A stretch of DNA of 13,378 nt, taken from the NCBI GenBank assembly GCA_026389415.1, contig JAPLHX010000203.1, forward strand, positions 1 to 13,378. Reading direction: 5' to 3'. Made by a program: the position numbers and the translations under genes. The notes under the pieces are model-generated. The model saw only the letters and a program-made list of their open reading frames with translations, was not told the origin of the DNA and did not search any database. This DNA is from Coprothermobacterota bacterium. Lineage in GTDB: Bacteria; Caldisericota; JANLFM01. This document shows, piece by piece, positions 5,961 to 12,475 of the stretch. Every line of letters begins with the position of its first letter. The stretch's first letter is position 1.

Positions 5961-6775
5961 CGAACACGCCCTATAAATGGTAAGTCTTTCACCAGTCGAT
6001 TGCGCAGTTCTGGAAGGGATAGATCTCGCTGCAACTGTCCCCCGGCCGCGACCGAAATCGCTCCGCTTTGCTCGGAAACGACGACTACAATGGCGTCACT
6101 ATCTCGCGTGATCGACAGGGCAGCCAAATGGCGAGTGCCCAGGTCTTTCGGCAAATCGGCCGCTTCGTCCATCGGAATCATCACCCGCGCTGCTTCAATC
6201 CGGTTACCGTGAATTAGCACCGCTCCGTCGTGCAGCGGCGATTTTGGGTAAAAGATCGCCTGTAGAACCTCAGAGGTGAGCAGAGCATCCATTAATACCC
6301 CTTGCGCGACCAACTCAGCCAGCCCGGATGTTCGCTCCAGGATGATCAGAGCGCCAATCCGCTTTTGGCTCATGGATGCCACTGCTGTACAGATTTCATC
6401 GATCCAGTCTTTTTGCCTGGCCAGGGGACTGCGAAACCGACCCCTTCCGATCCGGGAAAGAAAATGGCGGAGTTCCGGTTGGAAGATCACGGCCAGCACC
6501 AAGGGCAAAGTCCCGACAAACATGGCCACGATCGTCCGCAACAACCATTCCAGAGTGATTAAACTGAGCGCCCCTGCTACCAATGAAGCAATCAACATCA
6601 CGATCAAGGCAATGGCCAATCCCTGGAACAGTTGCAGGGCGCGCGTGCGCTTAATCAGGACGAACAGTACGTAAAAAAGGAAGGCGATCAATACCACATC
6701 CAGCAGGTTTAGCCAGAGGGAAGGGATCTGAATCTTCCCCCAGAAATCCTCTAACCACTGCCAGAAGGGACCCAT
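5957..6775 (-). CDS. cdaA: Membrane diadenylate cyclase CdaA
   Basis: CdaA makes c-di-AMP from two ATP and governs potassium, turgor and wall homeostasis in Gram-positive bacteria. The product is 272 residues, the family's usual length. Three N-terminal transmembrane helices (about 24-41, 52-70, 79-97) precede the DAC domain that begins with the linker VIFQPELRHFLSRIGRGRF. Catalytic motif DGA is at 183-185 (SPLHDGAVLIHGNRI). The second motif, normally RHR, reads RHL (215-217) within GTRHLAALS. The VVVVSEQSGAISVA strand is intact. The ATG at 6775 follows a GAAAGG-type site by eight bases. It is preceded by a 55-base gap after the carbamoyltransferase gene that contains a strong hairpin, and followed by cdaR with a 4-base overlap. 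The Leu in place of the third motif Arg is worth checking, but alone does not argue against function. Confidence 0.93.
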   Translation of the reverse strand: MGPFWQWLEDFWGKIQIPSLWLNLLDVVLIAFLFYVLFVLIKRTRALQLFQGLAIALIVMLIASLVAGALSLITLEWLLRTIVAMFVGTLPLVLAVIFQPELRHFLSRIGRGRFRSPLARQKDWIDEICTAVASMSQKRIGALIILERTSGLAELVAQGVLMDALLTSEVLQAIFYPKSPLHDGAVLIHGNRIEAARVMIPMDEAADLPKDLGTRHLAALSITRDSDAIVVVVSEQSGAISVAAGGQLQRDLSLPELRNRLVKDLPFIGRVR

Positions 6776-6793
6776 CGTGTCGCCTTTCCGTCA

Positions 6794-6822
6794 GGCGCAA
6801 GGCTGATCATCAGCCGCACGCC
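6794..6822 (-). other. Strong hairpin between argF and cdaA, without U-tract
   Basis: On the minus strand the arms GGCGTGCGGCTGA (6822-6810) and TCAGCCTTGCGCC (6806-6794) pair at 12 of 13 positions (one C-U mismatch, two G-U pairs) around the loop TGA. It lies between the carbamoyltransferase stop and the cdaA start, 18 bases before that ATG. No run of T follows, so it is not a standard intrinsic terminator. It may act as an RNA processing or stabilising site, or as a partial attenuator separating the amino-acid cassette from the c-di-AMP operon. Function is inferred. Confidence 0.5.
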
Positions 6823-6830
6823 GGTTGAAC

Positions 6831-7763
6831 CTAAAGAAGTAGAGCCAGGATCGCCTTTTGCACGTGCAGGCGGTTTTCTGCCTGGTCAAAGATGGCCGAC
6901 TGCGGTCCGTCAATCACTTCGTCGGTGATCTCCAGGCCGCGGTGAGCAGGGAGGCAATGCATCGCGATCGCATTGTGGCTCGCTTGTGCCAATAGTTGCT
7001 GATTGAGTTGGTAGGGCGTAAACACCTTCAGTCGCTCCTCCTTTTCTTTCTCCTGACCCATGCTAACCCAGGTGTCGGTGTAAACGACATCCGCACCGGA
7101 AACAGCCTGTTGGGGGTCATTAAAAATCTCCAGCGAACCACCGGAGTCGCGCGCATATTCGTTCGCTCTTAGCACAACCAACTCGGCGGGTCGAAAATGG
7201 GAAGGCGTACCCAGCCGGATGTGCAAGCCGAGCTTGGTGCCGCCCAGAATCAGGGAGTGTGCCACATTATTGCCATCGCCAACATACGCCAGGGTCAACC
7301 CCGCCAACTTTCCCTTGTGCTCCAGCACGGTATAGAAATCGGTGAGTCCTTGACAGGGGTGCGTGAAATCGGATAGGCCGTTGATCACGGGCACTTCGGA
7401 TCCTGCGGCCAGGTCTACGACATCCTGGTGCGCATAGACCCGGGCCATAATGCCATCCAGGTAGCGACCCAGCACATGCGCGGTATCGCCGATCGTCTCC
7501 CCGATTTTCAATTGCAGATCGTTGGCAGAAAGGAATAAGGCGTGTCCGCCGAGTTGGGTCATGGCCACCTCAAAGGAAACGCGGGTGCGGGTGGATGTCT
7601 TTTGAAAAATCATCCCCAGGGTTTTGCCTTCCAAAAGATGGGAGATTTGGCCCGTCTTGCAAGCGGTCTTCAACATCCGGGTGGTGTCGAACACCAACTC
7701 CATCTCTTGCCGGCCCAAGTCCATCAGGGAGAGAAGGTCTCTGCCTTTCAGGTCACGGTTCAT
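6831..7763 (-). CDS. argF: Ornithine carbamoyltransferase
   Basis: Catalyses ornithine + carbamoyl phosphate = citrulline + phosphate in the cytoplasm, forward in arginine synthesis or in reverse in citrulline breakdown. The 310-residue product is full length. Diagnostic motifs are present: carbamoyl-phosphate loop STRTR (57-61), HPCQ (135-138), the ornithine-binding DTWVSMG (230-236) and HCLPAHRG (269-276). The SMG loop and HCLPAHRG mark a true ornithine enzyme rather than an aspartate or acetylornithine transcarbamylase. ATG 7763 is five bases after GGAGG, which directly follows the stop of the upstream P-loop gene, 12 bases away. No other arginine biosynthesis genes and no carbamate kinase are in the window. 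The racemase and aminotransferase neighbours suggest a dedicated ornithine pathway; direction of the reaction is not shown by sequence. arcB-type naming would be equally defensible. Confidence 0.94.
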   Translation of the reverse strand: MNRDLKGRDLLSLMDLGRQEMELVFDTTRMLKTACKTGQISHLLEGKTLGMIFQKTSTRTRVSFEVAMTQLGGHALFLSANDLQLKIGETIGDTAHVLGRYLDGIMARVYAHQDVVDLAAGSEVPVINGLSDFTHPCQGLTDFYTVLEHKGKLAGLTLAYVGDGNNVAHSLILGGTKLGLHIRLGTPSHFRPAELVVLRANEYARDSGGSLEIFNDPQQAVSGADVVYTDTWVSMGQEKEKEERLKVFTPYQLNQQLLAQASHNAIAMHCLPAHRGLEITDEVIDGPQSAIFDQAENRLHVQKAILALLL

Positions 7764-7775
7764 CGCTTCCTCCTT

Positions 7776-9098
7776 CTATCCGCGCGAGCCGAATCGCTCG
7801 TGGATCAGATCGCTCAAATCCGGATGGCCAACCTCTTCCAATTCATAATACACCCGTACAGACGGCTTGTTAAAGTGGAGGAAACGGCTCAAATCGATGG
7901 GGGTTCCCACCACCACCAAGTCACAATCGGTGGCGTTGATGGTCTCTTCCAGCTCTTTCATCTGCTTCTGGCCATACCCCATGGCCGGCAATACATCACA
8001 GAGATGACTATATTTGGCAAAAGTGTCTCGAATGGTGCCTACTGCTTGGGAACGGGGGTCGACCACTTCTTTGGCTCCACCGCGATGCGCAGCCACATAC
8101 CCGGCGCCATACCCCATTCCGCCGTGCGTTACGGTAGGACCGTCTTCCACAACCAATACCCGCTTTCCCGCCAGCATCTCGGGAGCATCGACCCGAATGG
8201 CGGAGCGTGCTTCCAGGATCAGTGCCTTTGGATTCAGTTTGGCGATCGAAGCTTTCACCAGATCGATATTCTCCCGGGAGGCGGAATCCACCTTGTTGAT
8301 CACAACGACATCGGCCAACCGCGCGTTGGTTTGTCCGGGGTGATATAACCGTTCGTGCCCAGGCCGAAGGGGGTCTGCAACCACAATCTGCAAATCAGAA
8401 ACGTAGAAGGGGAAATCATTATTGCCGCCATCCCAGACCACAACATCCGCTTCTTGTTCCGCCTGACGGAGGATCGCCGCATAATCCACACCAGCGTAGA
8501 CTACAGCGCCCATGGCAATATGTGGCTCGTATTCCTCCCGCTCTTCAATCGTGCATTTGTACTTGACCAGGTCTTCCAGCGTCGCGAAGCGCTGCACGGC
8601 CTGCTCTAGCAAATTCCCATAAGGCATGGGGTGGCGGATCGAAACCACGCGTTTGCCCATTTGACGCAGGATGGACACCACCTTGCGCGTCGTTTGGGAT
8701 TTTCCGGAGCCCGTTCGGACGGCGCAGATCGAAATCACCGGCTTTGTGCTGCGGATGGCGGTGCTTCTGGGTCCTAACAGGAGAAAGTCGGCACCGGCCG
8801 CCATCACTTCGGCTGCTTTCCCCATCACATACTCGTTGGGCACATCGGAATAGGCAAAGACCACTTCATCGACATTCAACTTCCCAATCAGCGATGCCAG
8901 TTCCTGTTCCCCGTAGATGGGAATACCCTTGGGGTAAAGCTTGCCCGCTAACTCGGGTGGGTAGAGCCGTCCTTCGATATCCGGGATCTGGGTGGCCGTA
9001 AACGCTACCACTTCGTAACAATCGTTGTCTCGATAGAACACATTGAAGTTGTGGAAGTCGCGACCTGCCGCACCCATAATCAACACGTTTCTACGCAC
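7776..9098 (-). CDS. P-loop GTPase/ATPase of the cyclic 2,3-diphosphoglycerate synthetase-like family (COG2403-type)
   Basis: A 440-residue cytoplasmic protein. The N-terminus is a Rossmann-like segment, VLIMGAAGRDFHNFN (5-19). A P-loop follows at 130-134 (TGSGKSQTT), then WDGGNND (222-228) as a probable metal/Walker B region and NKVD (268-271) as a guanine-recognition-type motif. A conserved EDGPTVTHGGMGYGAG lies at 318-333. This matches the family named after the Methanothermus fervidus enzyme that uses ATP to close a phosphoanhydride ring in 2,3-diphosphoglycerate. In bacteria the family is widespread and its true reaction is, to my knowledge, unassigned. The GTG start follows a strong GGAGG by six bases; that site begins inside the racemase stop (TAGAGGAGG). 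Placement between an amino-acid racemase and ornithine carbamoyltransferase argues for a role in ornithine-related metabolism rather than osmolyte synthesis. That role is an inference. Confidence 0.85.
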   Translation of the reverse strand: MRRNVLIMGAAGRDFHNFNVFYRDNDCYEVVAFTATQIPDIEGRLYPPELAGKLYPKGIPIYGEQELASLIGKLNVDEVVFAYSDVPNEYVMGKAAEVMAAGADFLLLGPRSTAIRSTKPVISICAVRTGSGKSQTTRKVVSILRQMGKRVVSIRHPMPYGNLLEQAVQRFATLEDLVKYKCTIEEREEYEPHIAMGAVVYAGVDYAAILRQAEQEADVVVWDGGNNDFPFYVSDLQIVVADPLRPGHERLYHPGQTNARLADVVVINKVDSASRENIDLVKASIAKLNPKALILEARSAIRVDAPEMLAGKRVLVVEDGPTVTHGGMGYGAGYVAAHRGGAKEVVDPRSQAVGTIRDTFAKYSHLCDVLPAMGYGQKQMKELEETINATDCDLVVVGTPIDLSRFLHFNKPSVRVYYELEEVGHPDLSDLIHERFGSRG

Positions 9099-9110
9099 TT
9101 TAATCCTCCT

Positions 9111-10085
9111 CTAGGTTATTGTTGGCGCTTGCGAACTTAGGTAGTCCTTGGGACGAAACTGCTTCTGGACGTAGGGGGAAACGCTCGCTCGCAGGATACT
9201 GTGGTACCCTGCTGCAAATTCCAAACGGTCTCCGACTCGGATAGACCTCTTTGCGCCACCGAGATCGACAACCAGATGATCGGAACTCGCTCCCACAATC
9301 TCAATGCCGGCTTCCAAGGGGAACAGGTCATCCAATTCGATATCGATTCGGCCCAGGGCTAAAATGGCTCGGGGTCGGAGTCCCCGATCAATAAAGTGAT
9401 CAGCCTGCGGCAGCATGTCTTGGCCGAATGCGTTCCGACCCAGAAGACCGAAAGGAACAGATGGTTTGTTTTCCACTTCGATCACCGAAGCGTGCAGCTC
9501 CACCGTATCCAGCTTGCGTCCGATCGTTCTTTCTACCTGTCGGGCGATTTCCACAAACATCCGACCATTTTCCGCTGTTGGCAAAACACCGCTTAAGCAG
9601 GCGTAATTGGTCGATAGTCCCTCAAGGTAAAGGCCGGGTAATGTCTCAACCGCCTTCGCCAGTGCAGACACGCCTTCGGGCATGACTCCCTCCCGCAAAT
9701 CTCCGTTTTCTACCGCAAGCAAGACTTTGTGCTTCCGGCCGCGTTGAAGCGCAGCTCCCGATAATGCTACGAGAGTATCCAGCGAGGATTGGATGCTGAT
9801 ATCAGCCCATTTCACCGTTTCCTCCGCTTCCGCGGGCGTCGAGGAACGAAGCAGCAGAAGAGGAATCGCCAGGGCCACGCCCCGGCGTAAACGGGCCAAG
9901 TTGATCAATCGGGCATCCGCTATGCCTTGTACTCCCCCCCGGATCATTGCCGCCGCCACCGGAGGAAAACCCCTGGTCACTTTCGTCACCCCGCAGACGG
10001 ATACACTAGCCTGCCGGCAGGTTTGGACAACCTGCCGGGCGTTTTGCTCGATCCGGTCTAGGTGGAAAATCAGCTCGGGAGGCAC
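9111..10085 (-). CDS. PLP-dependent amino-acid racemase (COG3457/ornithine racemase type), with internal deletion
   Basis: Members are alanine-racemase-fold enzymes; the characterised clostridial one interconverts L- and D-ornithine. The N-terminal barrel shows FHLDRIEQNARQVV, the PLP lysine K35 in GVTKVTRG, GIADARLINL, WADISIQSSLDTL and NGDLREGVMPEG. The C-terminal part shows VIEVENKPSVPFG, RAILALGRIDIE and VGASSDHLVVDLGG. Between them RKLDTVELHAS (190-200) joins abruptly. Family members have about 50 more residues here, including SGGNSS and the LRIGEAILLG-type segment that helps bind the PLP phosphate. The product is 324 residues versus about 350-380. The join is in frame near 9500-9509. 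The GTG start at 10085 is three bases after the aminotransferase stop, with no good ribosome binding site, so coupled translation is likely. Ornithine specificity is inferred from neighbours; activity is doubtful if the gap is real. Confidence 0.82.
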   Translation of the reverse strand: MPPELIFHLDRIEQNARQVVQTCRQASVSVCGVTKVTRGFPPVAAAMIRGGVQGIADARLINLARLRRGVALAIPLLLLRSSTPAEAEETVKWADISIQSSLDTLVALSGAALQRGRKHKVLLAVENGDLREGVMPEGVSALAKAVETLPGLYLEGLSTNYACLSGVLPTAENGRMFVEIARQVERTIGRKLDTVELHASVIEVENKPSVPFGLLGRNAFGQDMLPQADHFIDRGLRPRAILALGRIDIELDDLFPLEAGIEIVGASSDHLVVDLGGAKRSIRVGDRLEFAAGYHSILRASVSPYVQKQFRPKDYLSSQAPTIT

Positions 10086-10088
10086 GCT

Positions 10089-11423
10089 CTAGGCAGACGC
10101 TCTCGCTTCACGGATGGATTCCCGCAGGATTCCCAAGGCGGTGTCGATCTGTTCGGCATTGACCACCATCGCCGGGGTAAAGCGGATGGAAGACATCCCG
10201 CAGGGTAATAGCAGCAAACCTTTGCTGCAGCAAGCGTCGATCACCCGGTCGCGCAAGGCTCGGGCCGGTTCCTTGCTGGTGCGATCCTCCACCAACTCGA
10301 TGGCCAGCATCAAACCCAGGCCACGGACGTCGCCGATTTCCTCGAACTCCTGCTGGAGCCCTCGCAGACCATCCGCGAAGCGCTGTCCCATCCGTTGACA
10401 GTTTTCCAACAGCTTCTCTTCCTGGATCGCTTCCAGCGTGGCCAGGCAGGCCACAGCCGCCAAGGGGTTCCCTCCATAGGTATTGGAGTGGCGCCCCTGC
10501 TTGGGGAAATCCAACTCGGCCCGGAAGATGGTCGCTCCCATCGGCACGCCCGAAGCGATGGCCTTACCCAGGTTAAGGACGTCCGGCACCACCGCGTGGT
10601 GCTCGATGGCGAACAGCTTGCCGGTCTTGCCGCAACCGGCCTGCACTTCATCTGCCACAAAAAGGATGCCGTACTTCTGGCAAATCTGCTGGATCTTTTG
10701 CACGAAGGGGGAAGGGGGAACCACGTATCCTCCCTCACCCTGCTCCGGTTCCATGAAAAGGGCCGCTACTTCCTCGGGCGGCAGTACGGACTTGAAGTAG
10801 ACATCTTCCAGAATCTGGGCACACCAGAGATCGCAGGAGGGATAGCTCTGCTTGTAGGAACAGCGGTAGCAATAGGCAAAGGGCAGGTGGGTCACGCCCG
10901 GCATCATTGGGAAGAAGGTTTCCCGCTGCACTACCTTTGAGGCGGTGAGAGACAGGGCGCCTATCGTGCGGCCATGAAACGCCCCCAGGAAGGCAATGAA
11001 CTGTTTGCGGCCCGTGGCGGAGCGGGCCAGTTTGATAGCGGCTTCGTTGGCTTCGGCACCCGAATTGGAGAGGAATACCTTCTTGCGGTGGTCGCCGGGG
11101 GTCACTCGAACCAGGGCTTGGGCCACCTGGGACTGAACCTCATAATAGAAGTCGGGACCGTTAAAGAAGAGGAACTTGCCGGCTTGCTCCTGGATCGCTT
11201 TCGCCACCCGCGGATGTCCATGGCCGATGCCGGCCACCATCCCGTTGGTGAAATCAAGGAACCGGTTGCCGTCCAGGTCTTCGAAGACCACCCCCTTCCC
11301 CCACTTCACTGCCACCGGGGACCCTTTGGTGCCGGTGGCCAAGTATTGGGTATCCATCGCCACGATTCGCCGGGACTCCGGACCGGGGATAGAACAGATA
11401 ATTTTGGGACATTCTTGTGCCAT
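10089..11423 (-). CDS. Class III PLP aminotransferase (ornithine/acetylornithine aminotransferase-like, archaeal-type with Cys cluster)
   Basis: Transfers an amino group, typically the terminal amine of ornithine, lysine or GABA, to a 2-oxo acid. The 444-residue product is complete. Landmarks: LDFTNGMVAGIGHGHP near 56-71, cofactor-binding SGAEANE (121-127), AFHGRTIGALSLT (148-160), EPEQGEGG (225-232), PLP-ring aspartate D258 in ADEVQAG, and the Schiff-base lysine K287 in NLGKAIASG. A compact cysteine group, C185, C188, C197 and C201 (C-x2-C-x8-C-x3-C), resembles the segment seen in thermococcal ornithine-type aminotransferases and could hold a metal. The ATG at 11423 follows AGGAGG by six bases, one of the best sites in the window. 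It is the first gene of the cassette. Exact substrate cannot be read from sequence; ornithine is the best guess given the carbamoyltransferase and racemase. Confidence 0.88.
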   Translation of the reverse strand: MAQECPKIICSIPGPESRRIVAMDTQYLATGTKGSPVAVKWGKGVVFEDLDGNRFLDFTNGMVAGIGHGHPRVAKAIQEQAGKFLFFNGPDFYYEVQSQVAQALVRVTPGDHRKKVFLSNSGAEANEAAIKLARSATGRKQFIAFLGAFHGRTIGALSLTASKVVQRETFFPMMPGVTHLPFAYCYRCSYKQSYPSCDLWCAQILEDVYFKSVLPPEEVAALFMEPEQGEGGYVVPPSPFVQKIQQICQKYGILFVADEVQAGCGKTGKLFAIEHHAVVPDVLNLGKAIASGVPMGATIFRAELDFPKQGRHSNTYGGNPLAAVACLATLEAIQEEKLLENCQRMGQRFADGLRGLQQEFEEIGDVRGLGLMLAIELVEDRTSKEPARALRDRVIDACCSKGLLLLPCGMSSIRFTPAMVVNAEQIDTALGILRESIREARASA

Positions 11424-11459
11424 GGAAAACCTCCTAACCGTTGCTGGATTGACGGGTTA

Positions 11460-11489
11460 ACTCTAACACGGCCTACCACGGGCAAACAA
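11460..11489 (-). promoter_or_regulatory. Weak candidate promoter for the aminotransferase-led operon
   Basis: Minus strand TTGTTT (11489-11484), 18 bases, then TAGAGT (11465-11460) gives three and four matches to the -35 and -10 consensus. It sits about 37 bases before the aminotransferase ATG and downstream of the rpsI terminator, where a promoter for the cassette is expected. Match quality is low, so this is only the best available candidate. Confidence 0.22.
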
Positions 11490-11522
11490 GGTCGGGGTCT
11501 AGATCGAGAGAAAGATGGTCTG

Positions 11523-11556
11523 GAAAATGAAAGGAGAGAGCGCCCGCCCTCTCCTT
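11523..11556 (-). terminator. Rho-independent terminator after rplM-rpsI
   Basis: On the minus strand AAGGAGAGGGC and GCTCTCTCCTT pair over 11 positions (one G-U) around the tetraloop GGGC, at 11556-11531. TCATTTTCC follows, giving a short, interrupted T run. It lies 22 bases beyond the rpsI stop, the expected place for the end of the ribosomal protein transcript, and separates it from the aminotransferase operon. Confidence 0.8.
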
Positions 11557-11578
11557 GGGATCTAAAAGAATCGTTTGT

Positions 11579-11974
11579 TTATCGCTTGCGGTAGGTAGCA
11601 GCCTTCCGGGCACGCTTCAAGCCGTATTTCTTTCGCTCCTTGGCCCTTGGGTCGCGTGTTAGCAGGTCGGCATGCTTAAGCGCATCATGCAAATCCGGGT
11701 GGGAACGGAGAAGAGCTCGAGCGATCGCATGCCGGATCGCTCCAGCCTGACCTGTAGTTCCGCCACCCACGACAGTAATCCTGGTATCGAACTGCCCCGC
11801 TGTATTGGTCACCAAGAAGGGCTGTTTGGCCATGTCGACAAGCGTTTGCCTGTGAAAGTACTGTTCTAATTGTTTACTGTTGACAGTGAATTGACCGGTG
11901 CCGGCCTTCAAAAAAGCGCGGGCCACCGCAGTTTTGCGGCTTCCGGATGCGTGAGTCTGTTGGGTTCCCTCCAC
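11579..11974 (-). CDS. rpsI: Small ribosomal subunit protein uS9
   Basis: uS9 sits in the head of the 30S subunit; its extended C-terminal tail reaches the P-site tRNA. The 131-residue product is of family length. Typical segments are GSRKTAVARA near the N-terminus, VNSKQLEQYF, the GGG-containing VVGGGTTGQAGAIRHAIARALL, and the basic end RDPRAKERKKYGLKRARKAATYRKR (ending in the invariant Lys-Arg). The GTG start (11974) is six bases after GGAGG, a site that overlaps the end of rplM. The intergenic gap is 10 bases, the standard rplM-rpsI pairing, and a hairpin terminator follows. Confidence 0.97.
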   Translation of the reverse strand: MEGTQQTHASGSRKTAVARAFLKAGTGQFTVNSKQLEQYFHRQTLVDMAKQPFLVTNTAGQFDTRITVVGGGTTGQAGAIRHAIARALLRSHPDLHDALKHADLLTRDPRAKERKKYGLKRARKAATYRKR

Positions 11975-11984
11975 TTAGCTCCTC

Positions 11985-12410
11985 CTAGATCAATGGTTCT
12001 GGGGTCTGCGCAGCATGCGGATGGTCCGCATCGGCATAAACCCGCAACTTTTTAAACATATGGCGGCCAAGGGTGCTTTTTGGCAGCATCAACCGCACGG
12101 CATGCTCGATCACCCGATCGGGATGATTCTTGAGCATTTCCCGCAGTGTTCTTGCTCGCAGACCGCCTGGGTAGCCGGAATAGTGGCGGTACAGTTTCTG
12201 CTCCAGTTTCGCTCCGGTCGTACGAATATAGCGAGCATTAGTGACGATCACATAATCACCCACGTCCAAAAAAGGCGTGTACTCAGGTTTTTCCTTGCCC
12301 ATCAGCGTTCGTGCAATTTTGGTCGCCAACCGGCCCAAAGTCTTCGCCTTGGCATCTACCAAAAGCCAACGCCGCTGGATCTGGTCCGGTTTTGGCACAA
12401 AGGTCTTCAT
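11985..12410 (-). CDS. rplM: Large ribosomal subunit protein uL13
   Basis: uL13 is an early-assembling protein of the 50S subunit. The product is 141 residues, normal for bacteria. Family segments include RRWLLVDAKAKTLGRLAT near the N-terminus, MGKEKPEYTPFLDVGDYVIVTNA, YRHSGYPGG-like YRHYSGYPGGL, and LPKSTLGRHMFKKLRVYADADHPHAAQ near the C-terminus. The ATG at 12410 follows GGAGG by six bases. The frame is open back to 12578, but that part crosses the promoter and the end of the neighbouring PLP gene. A near-consensus promoter lies 34-62 bases upstream. The predicted leader is only about 27 bases, too short for the structured uL13 autoregulatory leader known from Bacillus. rpsI follows directly. 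Confidence 0.97.
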   Translation of the reverse strand: MKTFVPKPDQIQRRWLLVDAKAKTLGRLATKIARTLMGKEKPEYTPFLDVGDYVIVTNARYIRTTGAKLEQKLYRHYSGYPGGLRARTLREMLKNHPDRVIEHAVRLMLPKSTLGRHMFKKLRVYADADHPHAAQTPEPLI

Positions 12411-12443
12411 TGAGTTCCTCCAACAGGTGCAATCAAGCGTTTT

Positions 12444-12472
12444 ATTGTAGGGGATCACTCTACCAGTGTCAA
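12444..12472 (-). promoter_or_regulatory. Promoter of rplM-rpsI
   Basis: Minus strand TTGACA (12472-12467) matches the -35 consensus fully. It is followed after exactly 17 bases by TACAAT (12449-12444), five of six to the -10 consensus. Transcription should begin near 12437, giving a leader of about 27 bases to the rplM ATG. The -35 box starts four bases after the stop codon of the upstream PLP-enzyme gene. This is the strongest vegetative promoter seen in the window, as expected for ribosomal protein genes. Confidence 0.88.
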
Positions 12473-12475
12473 ATC

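Noticed and set aside
7542..8348. 268-codon plus-strand open frame opposite the P-loop and carbamoyltransferase genes
   Set aside because: It is antisense to two well-recognised genes, low in family-like motifs and rich in His and Gln, as expected for a shadow frame.
10395..11594. Two long plus-strand open frames (181 and 206 codons) opposite the aminotransferase
   Set aside because: They are shadow frames of a gene with intact motifs; the second also crosses the rpsI terminator.
12411..12443. Structured uL13 leader or riboswitch upstream of rplM
   Set aside because: The predicted leader is only about 27 bases and holds little beyond the ribosome binding site.
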